Below, in pieces: positions 11,516 through 27,607 of a stretch of DNA of 64,000 nt. A program made the translations under genes and the position numbers. The notes beneath the pieces were generated by a model. The model did not search any database. It was not told the origin of the DNA and worked only from the letters and a program-made list of their open reading frames with translations. The stretch's first letter is position 1. Each line of letters begins with the position of its first letter. Source of the DNA: Rotaria sordida (lineage: Eukaryota > Rotifera > Eurotatoria > Philodinida > Philodinidae); assembly GCA_905250125.1 (NCBI GenBank), contig CAJNOL010000377.1, positions 59,024 to 123,023 on the forward strand, read 5' to 3'.

Positions 11516-12829
11516 TAAATCAACAGAGATTTTAGTCCGGTGATTTGTTTTTATTTCTTAATATTATTTTTGAGTTTTGTGTCAGATTTTGTTGGTTTTC
11601 TTTTTGTTTTGTTTTGTTTTGTTTTGTTCGATATATATATTTTTAATGTTGGTTTCTTTATAATTATTTATTTCATGTGAATATAAGAGTAAATATTTAT
11701 TTAACATGTATAGTAGTCAAAAAAACAAAAAGATCAAAAACGATGACTAGTCGATAATCATCAATCATGCATAAGAACAAATCAATGAATAATTAAGATT
11801 GGTTTTTCTTTATAGAGTACGTATGAATTAAGGATATCATTATTTTCATTATATTGAAATATGAAAATTAATCTTAGAAAAATCTTACTTTTTTTCTGTT
11901 TAAACAACAAGTTAAATATAAAAACATTTGATGAACTTTTTCAATAAATCAACGTTAAATTAATAAATAACAAAGAAATATCTTTCTTTTATCTCTGACT
12001 ATATACTTAAAACATATTTTAATAAATAATAGCTCAGATTGAATCTGTTTCCTTCATATATGCTATTGATTTCTGAATGTATGTGCCTGACTTATCCAAA
12101 AGTATTTCTTCAAATAGAAAAATGATCTATCGACAATATACAACTCGAACTTCATTAAAATATCATCCTTCATAACCACTAGCAAGTCCTAACTCATCAT
12201 TATTTATTCATCGACAACAATATTGACTTGAAGAATCAACTCCATATTTATAAAAAAAAAAAAACTTTTTCTTGCTCAATTATCTATTCCTCCTCATTGT
12301 CCTCAAAATTAATTCATGCATGAAATGGAAAATAAAGCTAATATTGATCGTTCAATAGGTTTAGCGAATCTGATCATTATTGTATACATTATTTTAGTTT
12401 TGAATCAGTATTCTACACCACAATAATTTGTGACACATGTTGATAATAACAGACGTCAGATTCCATTCCTAGAATTCTTTAGCAGTGCAAAAGAGACGTT
12501 AAATGGCATTAACAATAAAACTTAGACTGTTCTGACATATTTCAACAACTTTCTTGAAGTTTAAATGGCTAAAATATGCTTTTCAATGTTCTGGGATCAA
12601 GTTTTAACTTTTCAAAATAATCACTATCAATAGAAAAGAAATTCTGTTCGAAATATTGAAATAAATAAGAGACAGATGTTTCTCTAGTAATCGATGACCC
12701 TTTGAAGGGAGTTATCATTTGTGAGCAATTCTCCAGCTAATATGATTTGCATCAATATTTAAATTGATTTTAATTTCATTTTTTCTACTTGTTCCATCGC
12801 CACTCATCAGTCTTATAAGTACATTAATG
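11516..12829. other. Intergenic, no gene seen
   Basis: The AT-rich spacer includes a short GTTTT tandem run near 11604-11628 and an A-run near 12250. No ORF, RNA gene or terminal inverted repeat was recognised. Confidence 0.5.
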
Positions 12830-13730
12830 GTAAAACGAGATCGTATTACTATTAGTTGAAGACCGTGTAAAGATGATGATGGAAATGAGCTTATTGGTTA
12901 TGTTGTTGAAAAACATGATGCTTCTTTCAGAAATGTTTGGCAACGTATTGGATATAATGGTTCATGTGCATTTGCATATACAAATACGGGGTTTCCTGAA
13001 GATGCTGCACATCATTTTCACGTATATATAGAGAATTGTGTTGGCATGATATCAACATTAACAACAATTGATCCGATTATTGCTAAAATTTCTTATATAG
13101 ATCCACATACACCAAAAGGATGATCATTACTAACAGATATTGTTTCATCGAATTCTATTGAATGTTCATAGCAAGTACCATTATGTGATAATGGTACAAC
13201 ATTAAGATCTATGTGAGTCAAGATAAATTATTCATAAAAAAAATAGTTTCGCTTTATAAAGTTTTCGTCGTATATAGAATGGGTATGTCAATGTTGATAT
13301 ATGTCGATATATAATAAAAAATTCACTTAATGAAGGTGCTTATTTAATAGAAATATATTCTAAAAATTTTGAAGGTCAGTCATTAAAATTAGAATAACCA
13401 GTTAAATAAAACATAAAATTAATATACCTGACTCACTAGCTAGATTTGATGTTATAACTAGAACAGATTAACCAATAATATTACAATAGGAAATGTCATA
13501 TAATGATGGTGATAATCCACTAATAGAATATTTATTAGAAATATGTAATAAAAAGAAAAAGATAAAAATGATGAATGGATACAAGTACAAATTTTATCAA
13601 CAATAACAGCAAATTTTTTTGAGTGCCAAAAATTAAATTAAAATGTCTATATTATCATTTTTGTAATAAAGCAGCAAATTCTCTTGAATGCAACGAAACA
13701 AAAGTAATCGAACCAAAAAAAAAATAAAAA
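12830..13730 (+). pseudogene. Decayed titin/twitchin-like FN3-Ig-FN3 fragment
   Basis: Reading from 12830 gives a recognisable fibronectin type III domain: DRITIS*RP, a DDDGNELIGYVVEKHDAS hairpin, VWQRIGY, HHFHVYIENCVG and DPIIAKISY, ending at an in-frame stop at 13121. One stop replaces the invariant Trp of the SW-P motif (TGA for TGG). Further on are an Ig-like strand pair (about 13290-13380, with GAYLIEIYSKNFEG) and a second FN3 remnant (about 13490-13730, with NDGDNPLIEYLLEICNKK, DEWIQVQ and LYYHFCNKAANSLECNET). Stops and frameshifts separate them. GT/AG-flanked non-coding gaps (for example from 13213) suggest a decayed genomic copy rather than a retrocopy. The FN3-Ig-FN3 order is typical of giant muscle kinases. 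The family call is from pattern recognition. Confidence 0.65.
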
Positions 13731-16700
13731 ATAGTAAGTTAATTAATTTACTTCAACAAATGATCAACTCAATAGATTCATTTTTTAAATTATAAATAAA
13801 AGATAAAATCATACAGAATGATCGAAAAGTTTTGAATCCTCTCGAAAAAATTGTTCTTTCTCACTTACAACAAATTCAAAAACTCAAACTTTGGCATCTA
13901 ATACGTTTGTAACTAAGCGAATATTTTCTCAAATTTTCATATGTCTATTCCCCACTAATACAGAAGATATATAGGTTGATATAACGGACGAGAGTATGAC
14001 TGATTTATGGTGATGAATAATTGCTGTTTTGTAGTTCATCAACCATATCATTTGATGTATATCTCTTGTTTAATCGTGTAATGTTAAAATTTGTTCTATA
14101 ATTATTTATATTTTTAGAACATAAATGTTTGATATATACAGTAGGATTGAAGAAAAATATGGAAAAGTTAAATCTCGAAAGAAAAATCGAGAAAAGAGAA
14201 ATGCTAATAAAAGTTTATCAAAAAACAAATGATAAACAATGTTCATAAGTTTAGATCTATCCAATTAATATTGAAGACAATCGTATAAATATACCATAGA
14301 TATCTAATTAACATTGTAATGTGGTTCTATCCTACATAATTCATGTTTATTGAAACAATGATGAGTCGCATAATTGAAATTTGAAAATAACAGAAGATCA
14401 AAGTAATTTAGATTAACGCGCATCTTAAATACTACAGGTTGAATTAAAAACAAAACCTTTTAATAATGCATGTATGTTAGTCTGTTTTACTTATACTTTA
14501 TTCATTTTCATTGTGTCTTTATCTTAATTTTACTTTGTTTTCTTCTCGTTTTTCATATGTGATATCAATAAATGAGTTTTGTCATGAAGGGAAAGTACTA
14601 AAGTAATCAACTAGATATAATAAAATTCTTGTTGTTGATATCAACACAGCGATTTATTTCTAATTAATACATCAGCGAATCGTCCATTCATAGTGTCCTG
14701 CAACCGAATCAGATACTCGGTATCCGATCCGGTCTGAATGCCAAACTCACCCGATCAATTCGGATCTCGACGTTTCAATATATTTTTACTATTTCAAATT
14801 GCTAATTTATATAAAAGCATAGCAATTCCAACTGGTTCAATCATGATTGAGCGATTTATTGTACTTGAGAATAGGTTCCAGAAGTGGAAAACGGCATTGT
14901 TTTACTAAAAGAACACGTTTTTGATGAAAATTCATCTACAGATGGTGATAATGAACTATATGACGAATTGACTGAATACATGGAGACGATAATGAATTAT
15001 TGAAAAGATGAATCTTTATTATCATGATGAAAAAAGTATTTATGTATGCATTTCACAACGATGACGTTTGGTACCAATACTGCGTTCCATTCCACCGTCG
15101 TCTGGAAAAAGCAAACTTACACTTAATGAAACTGTGTTTATGTGCCATAACATATGATTGAGACTCAATGTTCGATAAATTTTGACTACATAAAATGACT
15201 TCCATCAAACACAATTTATAATCAGTTCGTAGTAATCTTTGATGATACCAAAGATAAGAAGTGAACTAATATTTAATATATTTTGTTTTGATCTAAAGTG
15301 TGAAGTATTATGCACACTATAATCTTGCGTGACATCTTTCTCGTAAAAAATTTCGCGTGACATTTAGCTTATCAATCAAATTTTCTCGTTTTATCTCTTG
15401 CTTTTTTAGTTGATTTATTTATCATTCACCGGCTTTCATTTGATAGTACGCTGATCGTTTTTAGGATGGATTATCTAATCTCAGCTTTATTTTACATCTC
15501 GCGTGATAGAAAATCAATCAATGACTATTGATCTGAGATCCAGAAAGAATAATTAGAAAAAAAATCATGATAAAAACATCAATCAGTCTTATGTTTGAAA
15601 AGTGTAAGTTGTTTTCTATAATTCTGTCATTTTCTAAAGTTTAAATGAGAAAAGATGAAATCAATTATATGACATGTTTCAACAGTAGATAATAGCAAAA
15701 GTTGATCTTTCAGACATCATCTGCTTAGTATTTTAGAATTTACCTAAGATAAATCCATGATTTTTTTTTTGAGTAATAGTGAAGAGTTATCAGAAGAACT
15801 TAATCTGAAAAAATCATAAAGTTTGATTGAAAATAACTCTAGATATTGAACTTTACCACATTAAACTGTAACGGTACAATAAATTTGCAATTCACTCATA
15901 TATAATTATATATTTATTTTAATAATAATTAATATATGTCTATATGACTAATAACAATGGCGTATTTTAGCAAAAAAAGAATCTTAAAATCTTCGTTTTT
16001 TTTTGCGAAAAGATCAAAATGATTGTATCGACTGTTCGATTCTTTAACAAAAGTAAAAGTCCATTTCGGTGAGACTACAAAAATATTCTCTTCTATCATT
16101 TTAAAACGAGTGAAAAGATATACTGTATTTGTAATAGTATCATCGTTTAATTTACATGTTCTCAATAAACTCACTAAATTCCTACGCAAAAAAAAAATCA
16201 CCATATTCATTATTTTTTTCAAAAACAGTAAAGGTAATATACATGAAAAAATGAATGCCAAAAGAATATTAATATAAAGTTTATCAAATCTATCCTATAA
16301 AAGACGTATGCGTTAGTTATTCCTACATTGCTGTTCTATTTCAACTAGTGGAGTAACTAGGAGACCGTTGGTGGTAGGGGAGTGCCCTATGATCTTAGCG
16401 AAAATCCATGCAATACAGTGTCGATGATGAGAATTTTTACGTTTCTCTTTCTTCTGATGATGGGAGGAAGGCGATCAATGATAAGACGGCTTTCCAGCCT
16501 AATCCACCCTTGGTTAATCTACGAATTTAAACATAATAGTTATATATTATTATATGAACAGATCAATATAGTTCGTGCCTATAAGTTCTTTAACAAAGTT
16601 AGTGCATGCCAGAGACCTAATCGAACTGAGTTTCCTTGATTCGATTTCGGAGTCGTTTTCTGTCTCTGAGGCATACTATATTTTTATGAACTTTTTTGAA

Positions 16701-17708
16701 AACTCTAACTATGAATGAGAATAGATATCACTTAATCTGCCACATTTCAAAAGCATTAGCAGTAATGGTATAATATTAAAAAAAAACTATTTTTACTGAA
16801 GTTTATGTCCGATGTTCATGATATTATCATAAGAAAGACAAGTGTGTAATATAAACTGTATCGTTAATGATGTTCAATGTACTCTAATTTTTATTTTACC
16901 AAATGGTGCACTCTTAATACGTTTGTATATTATAAAAAATAAAAGAAATACATATCGTATCTTCATCATTACAATGATTATAGTTTTTTTTCTCTTTTAA
17001 TTCAAATTGTTTTATTTATTATGAATAAATAATCATATCTATGTCATGGGATGACTAAGATTCACCTTACGATATTTCAACTTATTGCATCTTTTTCTCA
17101 CAAACGTATTTTCTTTTTTTCCTATCCTCCGCTTCATAGTATATAGGTTTTTCCTTTTTTTGTTCTACTTATTACTGAGACTTCTCCTTTCTCTCTCATT
17201 ATGTTTGTTAAACCTTTCCCATCTAGTTTATCATCATCGATATTTCCACTGCATCCACTCTTATATATTTGAGTGTGATTTCAGAATAAATGATATTCGA
17301 TCAGATATTCATCTTTTTCGACGTTCAGAGTTAACTATCTAAGAATTTCTCATCCTTTCAGAGTTAGATTCATCGAAGACAAAAAAAACTTTAAAAATAT
17401 TTCTAAGAAAATTATAGTTTTAATTTTTTTACCACACGAAAGTAAATCAACACATAGATAGTATAGTATCAGAGTTAAGCCTATTAGTCATCAAAATTTC
17501 TCCAATGATAGAAATGAAATACTCCCGACCTCTTTCTTTAACTCTACAATCAATGTCAATTGACTAACCTCTTATATGTTATATATAAATGAATCATCGG
17601 ATTGTTTCTCTTTATGATTAAATTTGTTTCGTTGTTATGATTGATGACAGTGAACAAATGATTAGCTTTATTCTCATATAAAGATCTGATTAAAAATAAA
17701 TCATAATA
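13731..17708. other. Intergenic, mostly featureless
   Basis: About 4 kb of AT-rich sequence. A locally GC-richer patch at 14690-14780 (cggtatccgatccggt) looks repeat-derived. At about 16340-16390, 'agtaactaggagacc' with a GGGG-rich stretch resembles a degraded DNA-transposon end. The ORFs at 15929-16277 overlap on opposite strands and show no protein-like composition. Confidence 0.4.
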
Positions 17709-18557
17709 ATGTCCATTGAAACTTTTCGTTGTTTTTTACTCGTTTTATTTCTTATTCTTAATGGTTATATTCAAGGTATGTTGTTTTTATTTTTTTAATA
17801 TTGTTTGAATTTGTTTTAATTTTATCTTTAAGGAGAAAATTCAACAGATGTAAATACCACATTAATATCTGTACCAGTAGCTGAAGCTACAACAACTAGT
17901 CCAGAGACAGGTTTGTATATATTAATATATATATAATATTTCAAATAAAATTCCTGTTATTATTTAGATGAGTCGACTTTATTATTATGTCCCGAAGGTC
18001 ATATTAACCCTCCAAACTGTACACAATGTCCATTAAATTATCAAAACAAAGATAACAAATGTTTTGAAATAAAAAGTAAGTTTAATTAGAAATAAATATT
18101 TTATTTATTCATATGTTGTTTAGGTGAATTAAGACCATCAAATAGTACAGGTCGTCGTATTTTGTTAATAGTGTTTATTTGTTTATTATCAGTATTTGCA
18201 ATTTTTGCTATGGTTATTGTTTATATTCATTTAAATCAAAAACATCATCATCGTTTAACATCCAATCAAGGAGATAATTTAAATTTATCAACTAATAATA
18301 CGAATATTAATAATCGTTTTAATAATATATTAAGATCAATTGGTTGGATTAATCGTAATAAACGTAGAGGATTTAATTTCTTTTCAATTTCAAATAATAA
18401 TCAATCATCTGGACAATATCGACAACCAGATACATCACGTGCAGATTTAAATGAAAATCTTGATGAAGCTTTATTATTCGATGATCCATATGCTGATGGT
18501 GGACTTCATAATTCATCAGCTAATCCATATAAATCATTAACACTTGCTATTACTTAA
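17709..18557 (+). CDS. Small type I membrane protein, unknown function
   Basis: Four exons join in phase: 17709-17775, 17833-17910, 17968-18075 and 18124-18557 (228 aa). Residues 1-22 form a hydrophobic signal peptide (FLLVLFLILNGYIQG). The short ectodomain is Thr/Ser-rich with several N-glycosylation sequons and four cysteines (C-x9-C-x2-C-x10-C), the density of half an EGF-like module. A strong transmembrane helix spans about 97-121 (ILLIVFICLLSVFAIFAMVI). The cytoplasmic tail has His/Arg and Asn-rich segments and an acidic DDPYADGG patch with PYKSL near the end. I do not recognise a family. The start codon is the first in frame and sits directly before the signal sequence. Confidence 0.75.
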
Positions 18558-18790
18558 ATAATTAATTGTTGGTTTTGTTACATGACATATTTCTCATTTT
18601 CAGTATAGAATTACAAAAAAAACATAAAAAAATTTAAGAAATATTTGGCGTAATCTCGTATGCTTTCTCATTTCTTATTCTATTTCACGGCTAATTTATA
18701 TAAAATGAAAAACTTTGTTTTTCTGTTTTCTTTTTGTTGTTATTCGTGTTTTTTTGTGTATATTAACTACATATCTCGTTTTGAATTTAA

Positions 18791-18796
18791 AATAAA
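18791..18796 (+). terminator. Putative poly(A) signal AATAAA
   Basis: An AATAAA about 230 bp after the stop codon of the type I membrane protein gene. AATAAA is common in such AT-rich DNA, so the assignment rests on position only. Confidence 0.3.
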
Positions 18797-19244
18797 AATT
18801 TTCATTATTAATTATTTTAAGTGATTGGAAGGCTAAAATTCAAACAGTTTTACTAAAAAAGTTCATTGGATGAAATAAAAACTCAATTGAAGTTAAAAAA
18901 ACGAATATTTTAGAGAATTAGATTAAAATGATGCCTAATAAGTCATATTCATATATGACATATTATTTAAGACTGGTTTATGTAAAATGACTTTCTCAAA
19001 AACAGAAATCCTATCCTTTCTAATGAATAATGATGTATCATCAATAGATATTATATTAACTGTTTTTAAATAGGGTCGAGTGTGAATTCAAAAGAATCAA
19101 TACTCTTAAGAATTAATTCATAAACTGAATAATTTATTTAACCGTTTAAGTACGGGCAGCGTGAATTCGCGCCTTCTGAATAGCTTCTACAAGTATGACG
19201 CATTAATTATTCAATGAAATTTACAAATGATTATTGATTATCTC

Positions 19245-19464
19245 TACGGGTGTCCCGAGTAGGGAGAGGGTCGAGGAAATGACTCTTCGGTCTTAAAAAA
19301 ATTTTCGTTTATCTCCAGCGTTTTATTGTTTTTTTGCTCATCAATTGCCAAAAAAAGCTCAACAACCTCCAAAATCCGATTGCCTATAGCAAAAATCTTC
19401 CAATCGATCTTCTGAATCATCGATGTCTGGACCAGCCGGACGGGCTCTACTAGGGACACTCCTG
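19245..19464. mobile_element. Possible MITE with imperfect TIRs
   Basis: The left end carries 'acgggtgtcccgagtag'; the right end, reverse-complemented, reads 'caggagtgtccctagtag'. That is an imperfect inverted match of roughly 18 bp enclosing about 220 bp. The style recalls hAT elements (CAGG.GTGTCC). No flanking duplication was found, so this remains tentative. Confidence 0.3.
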
Positions 19465-21583
19465 GTTGTCCCTTAAGATTTGAAGTGATCATCATACGAT
19501 TCAATGAGTTAGAATATCGGTCAGTTTGATATCACTTTTGAAAAAAGAACTAGAGAAACAAAATGATGTCTCATAAAACTAACGATAATCATTCAACAGT
19601 GATACCTGTAAGACAGATCTTGATGGAATAATTGCACTTCATTAATATTATTACATGTATGTTTTGACATAGAAGGATCACAAGTCAATCATCTTCAACT
19701 TATACATTGTCTTTTTTCTCTATGTTTCTGCTGTGCTACACTGACGTCATGATCTCTATTGTCTTTGATATGTTCTTTGAAAAAACTTCGAATAAGTTCT
19801 CACTCTCTGATTTGTATATGTATTTATAAAATTGTTTTATTCTTATTGTTTCAACGAAAATCTGATTTCTACCTATTTTGTATTATTTTCATATCCTTTA
19901 TTGACGAAGCATAACTGCATTTAACTGAAAATCTAAGGAAAAAATAATCACCGAACACATAATGAATTTACAAAATGGTAGTAAGTCCGAAAATGATTCA
20001 TATGAAATTTTTATTTTTTTATTTTTGGAAAATTGATACTTGTAGCACATGCTCGGTTTCAGTTTTTTTAAATATTTGATGAAATTCTATTCGAGAATCC
20101 TAATTAATATTGAATAAAAATATTGATTCATAATGAAAATAGTTCTCCGCTATAATAGATCGTAGTTACTTCAGTCGTATTGCTTTCTATATTATTTCTA
20201 ATATAAGAAGCGGTAAAGCTCTGCAATTGTATATGTCATTCTTCGTATAAAATCTTTTTGTTTCATTATTATTCTACTCTGATAAGATATTTTATTCATA
20301 ATGATATGTTCTATCGTAAAACAACATGATTTTCCTTTTCTTGTTGTTTAATGTAGCTGAATTAATTTTATAAAATCCAAAAGTTCTAAAGCACATTGAT
20401 ATTAATCCTCACGAATATTTCTAAAAAATAATAATAATGTATAGTTGTATTAGCATCATAAATGTCTTTTTATCCTTTCATGGCGGGATATTTTAAGGGA
20501 AAATATGTGTGTATTTTGGCAAAAATAGTCGTTTTTACGATTTATAAAAATTTGCGCACCTGAAAGTAACAGCACTCTCTTTCATTGCCTCAAGTCTCAG
20601 CACTCAATAGCCTCCGCCAGACCCGTAGCCAGGAATTTCTTAAGGGCATACACGCCAGCACAGAAGATATTCGATCCTGTGAATAGTATTTTAGTCCTAT
20701 ATTCCTCTCTAGACGTTTTCCGCTTCAAGGGAGAGGGTTGCATGAGCACTCTGTGCACTTTCTGAACTCCAATCTTTATAATATAATTTTTATTAGAAGT
20801 CTTTCGATGTATGGATAGAATTATTGTATTGAAGATTTTTGAGACAGAATGAGAGACGCTTGAAGTTTTGCACTAGAAGTATGTCTTTCCTACAAAACTT
20901 TCGATCCCTCATAGTCTCTCTCTCGTTATAGTAGAAAGAGCTCCTTAGATACAAGTATCAAATTGCACTTCGAATACCATTTGATATCCATATCTGAGGA
21001 AAAATGTCACCGTCCTACATATCAGACACCCACTGCGAACAGATTAAATAAAACAAACACTTTCAAAAAACGACAAAAATTCAAGTAAATAAGTGAATAC
21101 TAAAATTCAACTATCTACTAGATCAATAAAAACACTTGAGTATTGATCAATATGTTTTCAACAAATCAATTTGATTTAACAGTTCCTAATTGTTCAATTA
21201 ACATCAAGAAACTCTATATAACTGTAATGATCTTTTATTTTTTTCACTATTATTTTATTATTGTGTATAGAACATTTATTATCATTAAAGCATTTGTTTT
21301 TTCGAAAAATATAAAAACTTTTTTCTTTCGAATTTATTTTTCTAATTAATAAATCGAATAGATAAAAAAATTTCGATACTATTCATGATCGAATATGAGA
21401 TTTTAATATATTATCAAAAGAAGAAAAAAAAAATACTAATATATTAAAAAAAACAAACAACTGCAATGTATTCAGTTTAGAAGACAAACACATCTTTGAG
21501 ATGGTTTTGTTTTTCACCAAAGATATAAAATAAAATAATAACGATGAATATATATATATATATATATATACCATATATTCTAT

Positions 21584-21812
21584 CTAATAAGACGGTGTTG
21601 AATCAGCACTACGACTATTACTATCTGAACTCGATCTAATATCTTGTTGACGACAATAGTCATCGATTTGTTGTAAAAGTTCATATTCACTTCGTTGTTT
21701 AGTATTATTTGATAGTTGTTGATAACAATCAAAATTTGTTTGATATGGAATAAATGATATATGTGATGATTGTAAATTATTTTCTAATATTTGATAAATT
21801 GAATTTATCATA

Positions 21813-21852
<40 letters not shown>

Positions 21853-22243
21853 CATTATTATTATCATTATTATTATTATCATTATTAATAGATGTTAATT
21901 TTTTTGTATTATTAATTTTTGATGAAGTTTGTGAATGTAAACCACGTTTTAATGTCATACGATGACGATTTTTAATATGTTCTCGTTGTCGATATTCGGA
22001 ATTTTTACGACGCATTTCAGCCATATGTCTACGATTTTGACAACGTTCATGTTCACGATATAATGGATTTTCTAAACGTTTTTTACGCATAGCACGTGCA
22101 TTATTTTCACGTTCCATACGACGATATTCAGAATCAATTGCACCACGTAATCGAGACATATAAATAGCACGTTTTTCTTTTGATGTTAATTGCGTTTCTT
22201 GAATTTTTTCTTTAGAATTTATTTCCATTTGATTTGTATTCAT
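21584..22243 (-). CDS. Basic repeat protein, STPR-like DNA-binding candidate
   Basis: A single-exon 219-aa protein. Residues about 25-105 are strongly basic, with an approximately 22-residue repeat that begins at each tyrosine: YRRMERENNARAMRKKR.., YREHERCQNRRHMAEMRRK.., YRQREHIKNRHRM... The spacing and E-R-x-x-N-R pattern resemble the 23-residue STPR repeat known from silkworm FMBP-1, a nucleic-acid-binding helix array. A long Asn/Asp run follows (ATT/ATC microsatellite at about 21816-21895), then a polar C-terminus rich in Ser and Gln. The STPR link is from pattern only, and the repeat here is one residue shorter. It could act in the nucleus as a transcription factor. Confidence 0.6.
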
Positions 22244-23616
22244 TTATTGTTATTGTTGTTGTTGTTGTTGTTGTATCTATCAGAATATTATAGACATTTT
22301 TCTTTTTTTTTTTTTTATAAAGAATAGAAATCAAAATTTTTATTACGATTATAAAACGACGAATAAGTTTAATAGATCAATGTAAAATTGTTATCATTGT
22401 ATTTTTTTTGGAAACGAGCTTTGATTATATAATGTGTTAAAATCTGTATAAAGCATTATCGCATAGTCAATTTTTCAAAAGAAATTGAATAAAAATAACG
22501 TAGATATGTGAATAACAAAAAAAAAAAGAAGCTAAGAAACAATTGTATGTGTACTTTAGAGTGACTAATTCATTCGATTGATGATTGGGTTTGATTTGTT
22601 AAAATAAAATGATTATGATTTTCTCAAGTTTTCTTTGAAAAATAAATGAAAAATATAAATATCAGTTTAAAAAAACATGATATTGATAATATGTTAAATT
22701 GCGCCATCTATTGACTATTTTCTAACTGAGGACGACAAAGTATAATAAGGTTTTCAATCGAAATTCATATTTCATATGAATTATTTGAAATTTTGTTTTT
22801 TTTTATCGTAATTTTCCTTTTAAAGTTTAATCAACGGATCATCTCCAATTTCGTGGTTCTTGTCAATCCGCCAAGAAGTTCTACTGAATACCAATCAAAC
22901 AAGTTTATCGTTAAATGTTTTTCTATTTTGTTTTATTTTTTTCTATAGATTGAAGAAAAAGGAAGTCGACAAAAAAAGGCAACATGTTTTTCTCTTAATT
23001 ATTTATTTTTTGTTCGTATCAATAAAGTGCGATAACTGAATTACTTGGCAGTCCTATAAATCATTGTTTATAGAAAACAATGATACAATATTTTATTATT
23101 TTCAACTATAGTATCATATAGAAATACATATATGTATATGTCAATATGACTTTTGTCGCACATTATGGCCGATAATATGCCTCTCCTGTTCGAATATATA
23201 TAGGTCGCTAAGAAAAGAAACAGAAACAAATGTTCTGTTTTGATGTAAGAGTGGTACAAACTATTTTCTATTATTGAAATCAAGCAGACTTAATATAACG
23301 AGAAGAAAACAAATATAATAGTTATCGATGGTTGAGACGTAAGTACTATTGTTTTTTGTTATTAAATAATAAAAAAGTAGGAAGATATAATAGTTGAGTG
23401 TTCAGAAAAATGGAAAAGACCGTATAAGTTTTTTTTTTGATCTTTTGTAACTTTTTATTTTGCGTTAGGATGATCAGATGATAGATTTGCAATTTCTAGT
23501 AGGACAAGAAAAAAAAGTATATCTCATCATAGTAGAGATCGAAAGAAATTTTTTTTTCCCCTTCGTAAAGATTATTATTAATGCAATTATTGCTACTAAT
23601 AATATTTTGTAATAGG
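22244..23616. other. Intergenic between divergent genes
   Basis: Spacer between the STPR-like gene (minus) and PRPS (plus). A GTT microsatellite at about 22247-22273 lies just upstream of the STPR-like start. The ORFs at 23068-23283 and 23474-23659 have no protein-like pattern. No other feature was recognised. Confidence 0.4.
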
Positions 23617-26191
<2,575 letters not shown>

Positions 26192-27607
26192 AACCTAATT
26201 ATATATCAATGACAATACACCAATAAAGCAAAAAACAAAAGCAGTTTAATCAAGAAAAACAATTGGTTGTGATAAAACGTTATTTTTCTTTGTTTATTTT
26301 TGGTTTGGCATACTATTGAAGCACCTACATATTTTAGTGATCCAATAAAGCTACATTTTTCTTCTTTATTTTTTTTTTTGATACCCTTTTGCCATTTCGT
26401 ATGATTGTTTTCATCTTTTTCGCGTATTCTTCAAACTATTATCAATTTTTCTCTAAATGAATAAAACAAACAAAAGTGGAAGTGATTCAACGAATGTTTC
26501 GACCTCTCGATTGTATTCGAATGAATGACGAAACGAAAAAAATCAATAGAAAAAAAAAACTTATTATGTTTTCAGGACTTCAAAACATTTCTTTTATCAA
26601 ATGGAAATTCTGTTCATATTGTAGAATTTTTATTATTTCTAGAGAAACATCTGATATGAATAAATGTGTATTGAAATACTAGGGATTATGTTGATCCATA
26701 CTATAAAATGATGTCTATAATGATTAGAAAATTTTATCTGATTATGAATGAATGAATCAAGGAAAAAAAATAACCATTCAGATCATATAGGCTTGATATT
26801 ACTCGGACAAAGAATACATCCAGTCATAAAATATCTATCCAAAAAAAAAAGAGCAAAGAAAACAATGAAATATAAAGTAACAATAGTAGAATAAAAAGAG
26901 TTTTGATTTGAAACTAACATATATCTCAACTTATAAACCAGAGTTAAAATTTAATTAACTCTTTGCTCACTGACGACCCACCTACGCATCATGAAGTTTA
27001 TCGTCATGTGAAACTAATGTAAGCGCTTACAACGCATTTTTTTCCTATATATTTGAGTCAGAGTTAACGTCAAAGAGTAGATGCTTCCTACCGTGACATT
27101 TCGTTACAGCACATATTAGATTTATGTGTTAAGAAAAAAAAAAGTGCATGATATATAGGTACTATATTTTACGTAGATATATCTTTTGTCAATAAACAAA
27201 AGGGTATCTATATATATATTTTAGAAATACATTATGACCAATGTAATGAAGTGATGATTAATAGAAAACCAATCATCCGTTGATTTTATCTTAATTAATA
27301 AAAATATGACTAAAATCTCAATTTATTCGTTACACTGATAGTCGGTAGTTTACAATGTAGTTTTGATTAGTTTAATGGTATACTTGCATAGAGTTACATG
27401 TAAATTAAGACCTGTTCATTGTATCTTAATATGTGTTTACTTGTTAAGGATACGATTGTAATGACACTTGAAAGGTTCTATATATATGTATATATATATG
27501 TGCGTGTGTGTGTGTGCATATAAAGGTATTTGTCATTCCTTACATAACCTATTATACTCTTTTATCTCTGAAGGTGTCGTCGATTTATTTAAACAAATTA
27601 TATTCAC
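26192..27607. other. Intergenic, microsatellite
   Basis: Contains the PRPS 3' region and a TA/TG compound microsatellite at about 27478-27518. At 26950-27080, 'ttaactctttgctcactgacg' and, inverted, 'actctttgacgttaactc' may be remnants of a TTAA-targeting element, but the match is weak. No gene was seen. Confidence 0.4.
26222..26227 (+). terminator. Putative PRPS poly(A) signal AATAAA
   Basis: AATAAA about 30 nt after the PRPS stop codon, a plausible position for a short 3' UTR. Confidence 0.4.

Larger units (their letters stand above)
18558..21583. other. Intergenic with scattered repeat traces
   Basis: A candidate poly(A) signal of the preceding gene lies at 18791. Possible repeat-derived patches are 19245-19464 (listed separately) and about 20600-20740, where the text 'cgtagccagga' resembles ends of non-autonomous DNA elements. 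An AT dinucleotide run lies at about 21549-21570. The ORFs at 19244-19504 and 21143-21349 look spurious. Confidence 0.4.

Noticed and set aside
19244-19504. 86-aa minus-strand ORF
   Set aside because: It coincides with a possible MITE and shows no family motif.
26950-27080. Possible TTAA-type MITE
   Set aside because: Only short, imperfect inverted matches were found and the ends cannot be defined.
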